Origin: an uncultured Prevotellaceae bacterium
GTDB taxonomy: Bacteria; Bacteroidota; Bacteroidia; Bacteroidales; Bacteroidaceae
DNA length: 64,000 nt
NCBI GenBank assembly: GCA_902761605.1
Contig: CACWLC010000001.1
Span: 62,001 to 126,000, forward strand
Direction of reading: 5' to 3'
The position numbers and the translations under genes are program-made. Below the pieces are notes generated by a model. That model was given only the letters and a program-made list of their open reading frames with translations, was not told the origin of the DNA and did not search any database. Below, one piece after another: positions 45,515-55,144 of the stretch. How positions within the stretch are numbered: position 1 is the first letter of the stretch; each line of letters starts with the position of its first letter.

Positions 45515-48500
45515 TTAGAAGTTAATCTTAGCACCGATCATAGTAGTACGAGTATGTGGGTAAGTTGACCAACGATAGTCAACACCTGGAGTAATACCAC
45601 CGAGGTTAACCTCTGGGTCAAGACCCTTATAACTAGTGATTGTGAATACGTTGTTCATTGTTGCATAGAGCTGGAGGCTCTTAATCCAACCTTTGAAGAC
45701 GTCATTGAATGTGTAACCTACAGTAAGGCTCTGGAGACGGATATAGTTACCCTTCTCGATGAACTTGTCAGATGGGATGTTAGAACCTGTATCTGAAGCA
45801 GGACGCTCAGTAACGAATTCCTTCATTACGTTCTTACCACCAGCGAAGAAGTCAGGTGCTGTATAGTGAGCACGGAGACCATTGTAAACATCATGTCCGA
45901 ATACACCTGTGAAGAAGCAAGAGAAGTCCCAGTTCTTATAGCTAACGGTGTTGTTCCAACCGAGGTTCAACTTAGGCTGTGCACAACCTGTGATAGTACG
46001 ATCCTTGTACTCTGGGTCAGTTGTTTTGCCACCATCGCGGTTACCGTTAGCGTCGCGTGTGTAGTATTCAGAAATACCTTCTGCGTTATAGCCTGCCCAT
46101 TCGTATGTGTAGAATGTTCCAAGAGGCTCACCTTCCAAAATACGCTGTGTCCAACCGTTAGCAGAAACACCAGCAACCATTGGATCACCCTGTGAGAATG
46201 TAGAAGTCTTGTATATATCGTTAGAAAGCTTATCTACAACATTCTTGTTGTGTGAGAGGTTGAGAGTTGTACTCCAAGTAAGGTCCTTTGTCTGAACAGG
46301 AACAGCGTTGATAGTGAACTCAACACCCTTGTTTGTGATCTCACCTACATTAGCAGCAATTGAGCTGAATGGGTAGATGTATGAAGATACTGGATAATCC
46401 CAGATAAGATCCTTTGTTTTCTTGATGTAGAACTCGATAGTTCCGTTGATACGACCCTTGAGGAATGCGTAGTCAAGACCGATGTTAAGCATACCTGTTG
46501 ACTCCCACTTAAGATCTGGGTTTGCCAATTTTGTAGCGTTAAGCATTACATAACCATCCTTAACGTCACCTGTTGAACCGTATGTAGGAACAGCTGTATA
46601 AGCACCGAAGCCCATAGCGTTACCAGAGACACCATAACCAGCACGAAGCTTCAAGTTAGAGAAGAGGTTCTGGCTCTTCATGAATTCTTCCTCTGTGATG
46701 TTCCATGCCAACGAGAGTGATGGGAATGTACCCCACTGATGGCCATCACCGAATACAGAGGAACCGTCACGACGTATAGTTGCCTGAGCCATATACTTAC
46801 CATTGTAAGAATAAGCAACACGACCATAGAATGAAATGTTGCGAATAGTCTCGATAGTACCTGACTCAACCCACTTCATGCCATTCTTCATTTCACCTGC
46901 ATAAGTGAGGTTGTTCCAACCGATTGAATCATCGAAGAAGTTGTTAACGCGAAGACCGAATCCGTCATTACTTACATTCTCTTCCCATGAGTAACCAACC
47001 ATGAGACTAAGCTTGTGAACATCATTGAAAGTCCTATCGAAGTTGCCGTATGTTTCGAATGTTGATGAGTGACCGAAGTATGTGCTACGATGTGCTACGC
47101 CATTGAAATCAGGGCTTGTTGAACCAGATTTTTCAATGATTTGAGAGTTGTGTGAGTCGTATGCGCTGTATGTACGCTGGTGTGTATTATAAGAGTAGTT
47201 TACATTCCATGTGAAGCCCTCGCAAATGTTTGCTGTAGCCTTAGCGATGAACTGCAAACGCTTCCACTCAGTCTGTGACTTGTTCTCGTTAATGAGCGAG
47301 AGTGGGTTATAGTTGTTTGAACCATCACCCTTTGTCCAGTTGCCATTAGCATCTTTTGTAGAGAGTGTTGGGTTGAAGTAGTTCATTGCGTCAAGAACTG
47401 AACGACCTTCGTCACCCATTGGAACACCAACATACTTACCTGTCATACCGTTGACACTTACAGAAAGGTCAAGACGATCCTTGAGAACCTTTGTAGACAA
47501 AAGTGAACGAACATTCAGACGATGGTTATATGAACCACGGATGACACCCTCACGGTTAGCATAGTTCACACTAGCCATATACTTGGTCTTTTCCGTTCCA
47601 CCATTGACACCTACGTTATGGTTGTGGCTGACACCTGTACGGAGCACTTCATTTTGCCAGTCTGTACTGCCATTGCCATCGTACATATAGTTGATATTGT
47701 TCTTCTTTACATAGTCGCGGATATCATTAGCAGAAGCTACGTCGAGAGTTTTGAGAACATTGTCGAATGCTACATAACCATTATAGGTCACATTGGTACG
47801 CTCACTCTTGCTACCACTCTTGGTAGTGATGATGATTACACCATTGGCAGCCTTAGAACCGTAGATGGCTGTAGCGGTAGCATCACGGAGCACGTCGATA
47901 CTCTCGATATCATCGGGAGCCACCATCGAGATGTCAACACCAGGAATACCATCTACTACATAGTAAGGTGACATAGCACCGCTACGAAGTGAAGATGCAC
48001 CACGAAGGGTGATAGAAGGAGAACCGTTCGGGTCACCAGTAGATGTTACAACAAGACCGGCAACCTTACCCTGCAGCATTGAAGCTGGATCCGTGAATAC
48101 ACCTCTGTTCAGGTCTTCAGCCTTCACTGTGGTGATAGATGAGGTAACGTCCTTACGGCGCATTGTACCATAACCTACAACTACTACTTCGTTGAGCACT
48201 TTGTTGTCCTCCTCAAGGGTAACCTTCATGCCGTTAGTGGCAGCGAGTGTCTGTGAAAGGTAACCGATGTAGGAGAAAGTGAGCTTTGCACCCTGCTTTA
48301 CCGTCAGTGTGAAGTCGCCATTGAAATCGGTAACTACTCCATTAGAAGTTCCTGCCTCGAGCACGCTTACACCGATCAGAGGCTCACCTGTTGCGTCCAG
48401 TACAGTACCTGACACTTTCTGCTGTGCCATCATAACCGTACTGCACAACAAGAAGAAGGCGGTGGTGAGTACCAACCGACCGAAGGACATTGCCTTCAAT

Positions 48501-48532
48501 GTTCCTTGTTTCAGATTTAGAATCTTTTGCAT
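45515..48532 (-). CDS. SusC/RagA-family TonB-dependent glycan transporter
   Basis: 1005 residues. Signal peptide to about MMAQ, a carboxypeptidase-regulatory-like domain (VSGTVLDATGEPLIGVSV), then the TonB-box/plug region (EVVVVGYGTMRRKDVTSSI; PYYVVDGIPG; SIDVLRDATATAIYGSKAANGVIIITTK) and a 22-strand barrel ending in a terminal Phe. No STN signalling domain precedes the plug, so it is not an ECF-coupled transducer of the FecA type. Downstream of GH28 and upstream of susD. Confidence 0.96.
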   Translation of the reverse strand: MQKILNLKQGTLKAMSFGRLVLTTAFFLLCSTVMMAQQKVSGTVLDATGEPLIGVSVLEAGTSNGVVTDFNGDFTLTVKQGAKLTFSYIGYLSQTLAATNGMKVTLEEDNKVLNEVVVVGYGTMRRKDVTSSITTVKAEDLNRGVFTDPASMLQGKVAGLVVTSTGDPNGSPSITLRGASSLRSGAMSPYYVVDGIPGVDISMVAPDDIESIDVLRDATATAIYGSKAANGVIIITTKSGSKSERTNVTYNGYVAFDNVLKTLDVASANDIRDYVKKNNINYMYDGNGSTDWQNEVLRTGVSHNHNVGVNGGTEKTKYMASVNYANREGVIRGSYNHRLNVRSLLSTKVLKDRLDLSVSVNGMTGKYVGVPMGDEGRSVLDAMNYFNPTLSTKDANGNWTKGDGSNNYNPLSLINENKSQTEWKRLQFIAKATANICEGFTWNVNYSYNTHQRTYSAYDSHNSQIIEKSGSTSPDFNGVAHRSTYFGHSSTFETYGNFDRTFNDVHKLSLMVGYSWEENVSNDGFGLRVNNFFDDSIGWNNLTYAGEMKNGMKWVESGTIETIRNISFYGRVAYSYNGKYMAQATIRRDGSSVFGDGHQWGTFPSLSLAWNITEEEFMKSQNLFSNLKLRAGYGVSGNAMGFGAYTAVPTYGSTGDVKDGYVMLNATKLANPDLKWESTGMLNIGLDYAFLKGRINGTIEFYIKKTKDLIWDYPVSSYIYPFSSIAANVGEITNKGVEFTINAVPVQTKDLTWSTTLNLSHNKNVVDKLSNDIYKTSTFSQGDPMVAGVSANGWTQRILEGEPLGTFYTYEWAGYNAEGISEYYTRDANGNRDGGKTTDPEYKDRTITGCAQPKLNLGWNNTVSYKNWDFSCFFTGVFGHDVYNGLRAHYTAPDFFAGGKNVMKEFVTERPASDTGSNIPSDKFIEKGNYIRLQSLTVGYTFNDVFKGWIKSLQLYATMNNVFTITSYKGLDPEVNLGGITPGVDYRWSTYPHTRTTMIGAKINF

Positions 48533-48570
48533 AAGTTAGAAATTAAAATTGATTTGTTATTAAAAAATAA

Positions 48571-49881
48571 TTAAAAGTTTTCTGTATAGAGAGGTAGCGA
48601 TTGCTCGCCAGCTCCGTCGTTCTTAAACCTGAGGAATCCCTCACCCTTGCAAGGACGCTTGTCCATCAGGAATTCCTTCTGATTACCAATAATGTTCACG
48701 CGTACATTATTAAAATATATATCCTTCACCTTGCCTGGCACATCACCACCCACGAAACAGGCATTCTCGCTAAGGGCTGTGATGTTATTAAAATAGATAC
48801 GGCTTACCTCGCCACAACGCCCCTCTATCTGTCCCTTGGGGAATCGCCAGTTGGCATCTTTATGATTGCCGTTGGCACGAGGGTAGCTGGTAACGTAGAT
48901 AGGCTCTGCCTTACCCCACCAAACATCACTCCACAGGCGACAGTCGAGTTGGATATTTGAGAAAACAACATCTGTGACAGTTCCCTCATCACGATTCTGG
49001 ATTCCCAAACCACGATTAGAACCAGTAATGATGCAATTGTCGAATACCACGTTATAGATAGAGTCCATATTCTCTGAACCAATCTTAATGGCACAAGAAC
49101 GGCTTGACATCACACAGTTAGTAACCGTGATATCATGACAAGAGCCATACTTCTCAAACTCACGACGGTTCTTCAAGCAGATACAGTCATCGCCGCTGGT
49201 GATATGACAATTGGCTATACGCACATTCTTAGAGTGGTCGATATCGATACCGTCGCCATTGCGAATCTTCAGGTTATTCAGGAGGTTGATGCCATCAATA
49301 ACCGCCTCGTTGCAACCGATGAGATGTACTGTCCAATATGCACCCTCGCGGATAGTGACGTCACGGATGGTGAGATTCCGAACATCAGTAAGTGTCAGCA
49401 CATGAGGACGAGGATCGAACGATTGGTCTGCAAGAGGCTTCAGCTCGTAAGAATCCTCTAGTTCTGCACCCATGAAAGCGATGCCGTTACCATGAATGGT
49501 ACCCTTACCCGTGATACTGATATTATCTGCATCATTAGCATATAGCCACAGCATACCCTCGCCTCTGTTCTCGCCAAAAGCACTAAGCTTATAGATGCTC
49601 TCATCAGGATTTGCCTTCCATGTGGCAGTAGACTCAAGATGAATCTCCACATTGCTCTTCAGTTCAACAGGACCTGAGATAAATACATGATTACGGGGGA
49701 ACAGCACCATTCCTCCGCCATCTTTTGAACATTTGTCAATAGCTTTCTGTATGGCGACAGCATCATCTGTCTTTCCATCGCCCTTTGCTCCGAAAGATGT
49801 TACGTTATAAGTAGACTGTGCGGCAACTGTGCCAACTGTCAATAGTGATAATACTAACCAGAAAAATAATCTCTTCAACAT
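48571..49881 (-). CDS. GH28 polygalacturonase-family enzyme
   Basis: 436 residues, signal peptide MLKRLFFWLVLSLLTVGTVAA. Right-handed beta-helix opening with VTSFGAKGDGKTDDAVAIQKAI (the pectinase N-terminus). Catalytic Asps are in NGDG (208-211) and DD (231-232); the downstream histidine motif is replaced by KIGSEN, as in several exo- or rhamnogalacturonan-type members. First gene of the PUL, directly behind a strong promoter. Target likely homogalacturonan or rhamnogalacturonan fragments. Confidence 0.92.
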   Translation of the reverse strand: MLKRLFFWLVLSLLTVGTVAAQSTYNVTSFGAKGDGKTDDAVAIQKAIDKCSKDGGGMVLFPRNHVFISGPVELKSNVEIHLESTATWKANPDESIYKLSAFGENRGEGMLWLYANDADNISITGKGTIHGNGIAFMGAELEDSYELKPLADQSFDPRPHVLTLTDVRNLTIRDVTIREGAYWTVHLIGCNEAVIDGINLLNNLKIRNGDGIDIDHSKNVRIANCHITSGDDCICLKNRREFEKYGSCHDITVTNCVMSSRSCAIKIGSENMDSIYNVVFDNCIITGSNRGLGIQNRDEGTVTDVVFSNIQLDCRLWSDVWWGKAEPIYVTSYPRANGNHKDANWRFPKGQIEGRCGEVSRIYFNNITALSENACFVGGDVPGKVKDIYFNNVRVNIIGNQKEFLMDKRPCKGEGFLRFKNDGAGEQSLPLYTENF

Positions 49882-49915
49882 TATTAGTAGCTATTTAGCT
49901 GTAGTAACTAGGCTG

Positions 49916-49947
49916 CAAAAATACTAAATAATGTTTGAAATTGCAAA
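49916..49947 (-). promoter_or_regulatory. Promoter of the GH28-SusC-SusD-GDPD/GH28 operon
   Basis: On the minus strand, TTTG (complement of 49944-49947), a 20-bp spacer, TATTTTTG (complement of 49916-49923): an excellent Bacteroidota promoter, leaving a leader of about 30 bases before GH28. Confidence 0.9.
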
Positions 49948-50002
49948 TATTTTACTATCTTTTTTTGCTGTTTGCGCTAACACAGAAGTCTGCCAATACT
50001 TT

Positions 50003-50494
50003 TTAGACATAATTCTCTAAAAAACTGCGCAATGCTTTGCGCGCAGCACCCAATCGGTGCTCCACAGACTTATATCCCTCACCTAGGGTTTGCGAGATTT
50101 CTCCCACCTTCATTCCGCCATAGATATGCATGCGATATATTTCACGGAAGTTCTCTGGGATACGTGCAAGTCCGCGTTCCAAAAGCTCTGTTAGTTCTTT
50201 AGCGGATATCACTGATTCCATAGAAGAATAATCGTCAGAAGAACGTTTTATAAAATGCTCAAACTCCTCATAAGTATTGCGGCGGCGATAATAGTCAGAA
50301 ATAAGGTTGCGTGCTATAGTATAGGTTAAGGCGGGTAAGGTAATCTCTGTAATCATCTTATCTGTAGTTAGCAGACGCAAAAAGACATTCTGTACGATGT
50401 CCTCTGCCTCTACAGCACCACCAAGGCGGCTACTGACAAATGCCAGTAGCTCGTCACGGTGATCTCTGTAATATGTCTCGATGAGATTACTCAT
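50003..50494 (-). CDS. ECF-type RNA polymerase sigma factor
   Basis: 163 residues. Region 2 with DIVQNVFLRLL and ALTYTIARNLISDYYRRR, and region 4 with IPENFREIYRMHIYGGMKVGEISQTLGEGYKSVEHRL. No FecR-type anti-sigma gene is adjacent. The start overlaps the GH43 stop by eight bases, so it is the third gene of the GPH-GH43-sigma operon and lies just upstream of the GH28/Sus promoter. Target promoters cannot be deduced. Confidence 0.93.
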   Translation of the reverse strand: MSNLIETYYRDHRDELLAFVSSRLGGAVEAEDIVQNVFLRLLTTDKMITEITLPALTYTIARNLISDYYRRRNTYEEFEHFIKRSSDDYSSMESVISAKELTELLERGLARIPENFREIYRMHIYGGMKVGEISQTLGEGYKSVEHRLGAARKALRSFLENYV

Positions 50495-51488
50495 TGATTA
50501 CTTTCTGGATTGTACCATCCTCATTGTAGAACAGACGCTGAACCTTCAGAGAACGAAGATGAGTGATATCGTTTGAAGGAACACAGTCGTGGTAGAACAA
50601 GAACCACTCGCCCTTATACTGCAGGATACTATGATGAGTTGTCCAACCTACAACAGGATCAAGGATTACACCCTGATAAGTGAAAGGTCCATAAGGATTA
50701 TCGCCTATAGCATAGCAGAGCATGTGACTGTCACCAGTAGAATAGCTGAAATAGTACTTCCCATTGTACTTATGCATCCATGATGCCTCGAAGAAACGAT
50801 GAGGATCACCAGCCTTCAGGGGCTGTCCGTCCTTGTCAACTACGATAACGCTATGAGGAGCCTCAGCAAACTGTTTTACGTCATCACTCAGACGAGCTAC
50901 GAAACTTGGCAGTGCAGGAACATCAGCCGGTGCGAAGAGCTGAGTCTTCTTGTCGGCTGCAGGACCAAGGTCAACACCCTCTTTCACCAGCTTCTCAGGA
51001 GCCTGATACCACTGGAGCTGACCACCCCAAAGACCACCGAAGTAAACATAGATCTGTCCGTCATCATCCTTAAACACGCTGGGGTCGATACTCATAGAGC
51101 CGCGAATTGGCTGATCCTCTGGAATGAATGGTCCCTCAGGAGTATCGCTGACAGCTACTCCGAGATGGAATACGCCATTATAGTCCTTTGCAGAGAAGAT
51201 AAGATAATACTTGCCGTCTTTCTCAACACAGTCATTATCCCACATCTGTTTCTCTGCCCACTTAACCTGCTCTACATCGAGGATTACACCATGATCGGTA
51301 ACCTCACCATTCTCAACATCATCCAAAGAGAGAACATGATAGTCTTTCATCTGGAAATGACCTCCATCATCATCGAAGGCTGCACCTGCCTCCCAGTCAT
51401 GAGAAGGATACACGTAGATACGGCCGTTAAACACGTTGGCAGAAGGGTCTGCCATATAATCACTTGGGAAAAGATAACGAGGTTTCAT
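50487..51488 (-). CDS. GH43-family glycosidase (cytoplasmic)
   Basis: 333 residues, no signal peptide. Five-bladed propeller motifs: catalytic base in DYMADPSANVF (D14), pKa-modulating Asp in SIDPSVFKDDDG, and the acid in FFEASWMHKYNGKYYFSYST. GH43 enzymes are mostly alpha-L-arabinofuranosidases or beta-xylosidases. Cytoplasmic location beside a GPH symporter suggests it finishes imported oligosaccharides, probably arabinose- or xylose-bearing ones. Confidence 0.9.
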   Translation of the reverse strand: MKPRYLFPSDYMADPSANVFNGRIYVYPSHDWEAGAAFDDDGGHFQMKDYHVLSLDDVENGEVTDHGVILDVEQVKWAEKQMWDNDCVEKDGKYYLIFSAKDYNGVFHLGVAVSDTPEGPFIPEDQPIRGSMSIDPSVFKDDDGQIYVYFGGLWGGQLQWYQAPEKLVKEGVDLGPAADKKTQLFAPADVPALPSFVARLSDDVKQFAEAPHSVIVVDKDGQPLKAGDPHRFFEASWMHKYNGKYYFSYSTGDSHMLCYAIGDNPYGPFTYQGVILDPVVGWTTHHSILQYKGEWFLFYHDCVPSNDITHLRSLKVQRLFYNEDGTIQKVINE

Positions 51489-51524
51489 ACTCTTAAAAAA
51501 TTAAATTATACATTATTCAGATAT

Positions 51525-52985
51525 TCAAAAATCATCAATAGACAACTCGGTTTGACGACGTCTTGAGGCAAGCTCTGCCTGCATGTTCTCATTATACTCC
51601 TTGGTAATGGGATAGAAATGTAAGGCTAATACGCCTACACCGAACATCATGGCTGGTACTATACTTGATACCAGTCGGATACCCTCCATCGCCGCCTCGT
51701 TCTGTATAGAAACATTACCTGAAACATATCCGAATGCAGAAATGATAACGCCGGCAATAGCACCACCCGTGCCAAGACCAACCTTCAGTGCCATTATTAT
51801 GGCAGAGAAACAGAAACCAGTGGCGCGACGATGGTTCTCGTATTCGATATGATCAGCCACATCGGCTATCATCGCCCACAACAGAGGCACTGTAGGAGCA
51901 TAGGCCAATGACTTCAAGATATTTAGCACGAATATCAAGCTGACATCTGTTGGCGATGGTATATAGAATAATGCCGAGAAAAAGGCTGTAAGTGAAAGGC
52001 ATGCAATAAACACTCTCTTCTTTCCATACTTATTAGCCAGGTATTGAGACATCAGTATTACTCCAATGAACTGAACGACAGCTCCTACCATATTAAATAA
52101 AGAGAATCCCACAGGATAGGCATCACTCATATCATCTACGAGTTTGAAGGTGTCAAGGAAATCGAACAGCGACTTCTGGTCGATATTATGCTGGAAGTAG
52201 AAGTTCATTGCCGAGCCCCACATCGACAGGGTTATGAAGAGTGAGAAGGTTACTACGAACATCGTGTTCCAAGGCACATTTGATATCGTCTGCTTAATAT
52301 CTTCCTTTATATTTATATCCTGTGTAGGGGGAGGAGCGATTCGTTCACGACTCACACAAAAAGTTATCATAAAGAATATGAATGCGATAACAGCAAAGAT
52401 GCCAATAGTACAGATCCATCCATGCTGCATGTCATTTCCGTCATCTCCGAAATGGTTTACCAGCGGAAGTGTCAGTCCCTGCACTACGAACTGCGCTATG
52501 GTGACTGCCACAAAACGGATAGTCGTAATATTCGTACGCTCCTGGATATCGCTGGTCATTACTCCTCCCAAAGAAGAATAAGGCACATTATTAAACGAAT
52601 AAACCGTCATCAGCAACAGATACGAGATGGTGGCATAGGTAGCCACCGTAGCCTTATCCTCGATGCCAGGATTATAGAAAGCAAGAACATAAAACACACA
52701 GAAGGGTACTGCCGTCCACAAGATCCAAGGGCGGAACTTTCCCCAACGAGTATTGGTCCTGTCTGACAATATTCCTACTACGGGATCTACCACAATGGCA
52801 GAAAGACATGCTATCAGCAGGACGCTTCCCGCTATGGCTCCATCGAGTCCGAATACATCCGTATAGAACTTCAACTGGAAGATCATCATCATCTGGAACA
52901 CGAGATTAGCTGCGGCATCTCCCAAAGAGTAGCCGACCTTCTCGCCCATCGAGATTTTCTGTCGGTTTTGATTGATCGTTGACAT
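51525..52985 (-). CDS. GPH-family sugar:cation symporter (first copy)
   Basis: 486 residues with 12 predicted membrane helices. Glycoside-pentoside-hexuronide family: MGEKVGYSLGDAAANLVFQ at the N-terminus and DPVVGILSDRTNTRWGKFRPWILW after helix 2. Likely imports the oligosaccharide or uronide handled by GH43, which follows after 36 bp. Confidence 0.93.
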   Translation of the reverse strand: MSTINQNRQKISMGEKVGYSLGDAAANLVFQMMMIFQLKFYTDVFGLDGAIAGSVLLIACLSAIVVDPVVGILSDRTNTRWGKFRPWILWTAVPFCVFYVLAFYNPGIEDKATVATYATISYLLLMTVYSFNNVPYSSLGGVMTSDIQERTNITTIRFVAVTIAQFVVQGLTLPLVNHFGDDGNDMQHGWICTIGIFAVIAFIFFMITFCVSRERIAPPPTQDINIKEDIKQTISNVPWNTMFVVTFSLFITLSMWGSAMNFYFQHNIDQKSLFDFLDTFKLVDDMSDAYPVGFSLFNMVGAVVQFIGVILMSQYLANKYGKKRVFIACLSLTAFFSALFYIPSPTDVSLIFVLNILKSLAYAPTVPLLWAMIADVADHIEYENHRRATGFCFSAIIMALKVGLGTGGAIAGVIISAFGYVSGNVSIQNEAAMEGIRLVSSIVPAMMFGVGVLALHFYPITKEYNENMQAELASRRRQTELSIDDF

Positions 52986-53019
52986 TTCGTGAATAAATTG
53001 CCTGATAATATTCTGGGTG

Positions 53020-53027
53020 CAAAGATA
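53020..53027 (-). promoter_or_regulatory. -7 box of the GPH-GH43-sigma operon
   Basis: TATCTTTG on the minus strand, 34 bases before the GPH start. The -33 position has only a partial match. Confidence 0.6.
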
Positions 53028-53107
53028 CTAAATTATAAGATATATGACATTCTGAAATGTTACAGATGCTTTTCGCCATGTTTCATCAGATAAGAAAAAT
53101 GCTATTT

Positions 53108-53141
53108 TTTGCCATTTCAACGCTTTTTTTTATTATTTTTG
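53108..53141 (+). promoter_or_regulatory. Promoter of the acetylesterase-GPH operon
   Basis: TTTG at 53108-53111 and TATTTTTG at 53134-53141 with a 22-bp spacer, slightly longer than usual; ATG 29 bases further at 53171. Confidence 0.65.
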
Positions 53142-53170
53142 CATCAGAATTCATACGCGAACATAAAATT

Positions 53171-55126
53171 ATGAAGAAAATATTTGTTCTCTGTCTGACA
53201 CTCCTCAGTGTCTCACTCTTGGAGGCAAAGGTATGTCTCCCTAAGCTTTTTCAGTCCGGCATGGTACTCCAACGCGGTAAGACAATACCAGTATGGGGTA
53301 AGGCAGATGCAGGAGAGGCTGTCACCTTACGATTCAACAAAAAACAATATACCACCACAGCTGACACAGAAGGTAAATGGCGCATTGATCTTCCTAAGAT
53401 GAAAGCAGGAGGACCATTTGTTTTAGAGGTGAGAGGTGAGAATGAAGAGGTAATAGAATACACCGACGTATTGATTGGCGATGTGTGGCTTTGTTCCGGA
53501 CAATCTAATATCGATGTCCATATCGAACGCGTCTATCCGCAATATGCACAGGAGGTCGATAGCTATGAGAACACCAAGATCCGACTGTTCCGTGTTCAGA
53601 ACGATACTGACACACATGGCGTCAGAGACGATATCAAAGATACTCCCATCAACTGGAAACCTCTGAACAAACAGAATGCCTGGCCTTTCTCTGCAGTTGG
53701 CTATTTCTTAGGGAAACGTATGTTTGAGAAGACCGGGGTGCCCCAAGGTATCATCGTCAACAGCTGGGGAGGTACACCCATTGAGGCATGGATAAGCAAG
53801 GATTCGCTTATTGCCGATTATCCCATGCTGGTAAAGAAGACTGAGATGTATCAGAGCGACAGATTTGTTCGTGCGCAGATGCAAGCCAACAGTGCTGCAA
53901 GTCAGCAATGGCAGACCATACTGAATCAAAACGACCCAGGTTTTGCCGATTTATCTGTCGACGATGTTCAATGGCCTCAGATAAATCAGGAAAACTGGAC
54001 ATGGCACGGAGTGGGTAGTGTATGGCTTCGCCAACATATCAATATTGACAAGGAGCATGCAGGAAAGCCTGCACGATTGCTTCTTGGAACACTGTTTGAT
54101 CAGGACATAACCTATCTTAACGGGAAGGAGATTGGTCACACATATTACCAGTATCCGCCACGCCGTTATGATATACCCGAGGGATTACTGCGAGAGGGCG
54201 ACAACGTAATTGCAATCCGCTTTATTAACAAATACGGCGCAGCCCACTTTATACCAGAAAAGCCTTATATGCTCTGTTTCGGTGAAGATCGCAATTCACA
54301 GAACCCGATGCCTAAGGATATTATTCCCCTTGGCAACAATTGGAAGATGAAAGTTGGTGCAGAGATGCCCAACTGCCCAAGTAGTGATATTTCACTTCAG
54401 AACCTGCCTACCACACTCTATAACGCTGTGCTTTATCCTTTGGCGCCATACGCTATAAATGGTGTGGTATGGTATCAAGGTGAATCGAATACAGGTAACC
54501 CGGCTCCATACGCTGACTACCTGAAAAAACTGATGGGTTGTTGGCGTGACCGTTGGCAGGATCAGCAGATACCGTTTGTGATTGTACAGTTGGCCAATTA
54601 CGATGGTCGTCAGCAAACAGGTTTCCCACGCCCCTTGACCCCACAGACAGAACCAATGAACAGCGGTTGGGCACAACTGCGTGAGGCTCAGCGCACAGTG
54701 GCCAAAGCCGACAACAGAGCAGAACTGGCAGTGATCAATGATTTGGGTGAGACTGTAGATATCCACCCACTTCGCAAGAAGGAAGTAGCCGAGCGTATCG
54801 CTCTGTGCTTTGATCGCCTAATATATAATAATAAGGTGAAACTATCGCCAGAGGTGGTAGACATCATAATAACAGGTTCTCATGTTCAACTGACGCTTGA
54901 CCAGCCTGTTAAGGAAGGTGAACTTTATACCTTCGAGGTGGCAGACGATAACAAGACATTCCACAATGTCAAAGCTATCGGCAAGGGGAATGTCATTACA
55001 CTCCTAAACTCCGCCTTTACGCCTACGGCAGTCCGCTATGCCTGGAAAGATAATCCACTGCAGGCTAACGTCCGTTCACTTACAGGCATTCCCATGTCCT
55101 CATTCGAGCTGAAACTGAAAAAATAA
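53171..55126 (+). CDS. SGNH-type carbohydrate acetylesterase (sialate O-acetylesterase family)
   Basis: 651 residues from the ATG at 53171; the promoter rules out the longer frame. Signal peptide MKKIFVLCLTLLSVSLLEA. The SGNH motifs are DVWLCSGQSN (Ser), VVWYQGESNTGN and the catalytic DIHP near the end. A GH2-like jelly-roll insertion (about residues 300-375, from WTWHGVGSVWLRQHI) splits the esterase domain, as in related Bacteroidota enzymes. In a pectin locus the likely role is removing acetyl groups from pectin or hemicellulose oligosaccharides. Confidence 0.9.
   Translation: MKKIFVLCLTLLSVSLLEAKVCLPKLFQSGMVLQRGKTIPVWGKADAGEAVTLRFNKKQYTTTADTEGKWRIDLPKMKAGGPFVLEVRGENEEVIEYTDVLIGDVWLCSGQSNIDVHIERVYPQYAQEVDSYENTKIRLFRVQNDTDTHGVRDDIKDTPINWKPLNKQNAWPFSAVGYFLGKRMFEKTGVPQGIIVNSWGGTPIEAWISKDSLIADYPMLVKKTEMYQSDRFVRAQMQANSAASQQWQTILNQNDPGFADLSVDDVQWPQINQENWTWHGVGSVWLRQHINIDKEHAGKPARLLLGTLFDQDITYLNGKEIGHTYYQYPPRRYDIPEGLLREGDNVIAIRFINKYGAAHFIPEKPYMLCFGEDRNSQNPMPKDIIPLGNNWKMKVGAEMPNCPSSDISLQNLPTTLYNAVLYPLAPYAINGVVWYQGESNTGNPAPYADYLKKLMGCWRDRWQDQQIPFVIVQLANYDGRQQTGFPRPLTPQTEPMNSGWAQLREAQRTVAKADNRAELAVINDLGETVDIHPLRKKEVAERIALCFDRLIYNNKVKLSPEVVDIIITGSHVQLTLDQPVKEGELYTFEVADDNKTFHNVKAIGKGNVITLLNSAFTPTAVRYAWKDNPLQANVRSLTGIPMSSFELKLKK
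53197..53212. repeat. 16-bp hairpin in acetylesterase signal-peptide codons
   Basis: GACACT-CCTC-AGTGTC, encoding part of LTLLSVS. Confidence 0.7.
53426..53453. repeat. 7-bp tandem tract (GAGGTGA type) in the acetylesterase gene
   Basis: GAGGTGA, GAGGTGA, GAATGAA, GAGGTAA: four heptamers of the same family as those in the GH92 gene at 36611, encoding EVRGENEEV. Confidence 0.8.
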
Positions 55127-55144
55127 ATCTAAAATAAAATTAAT

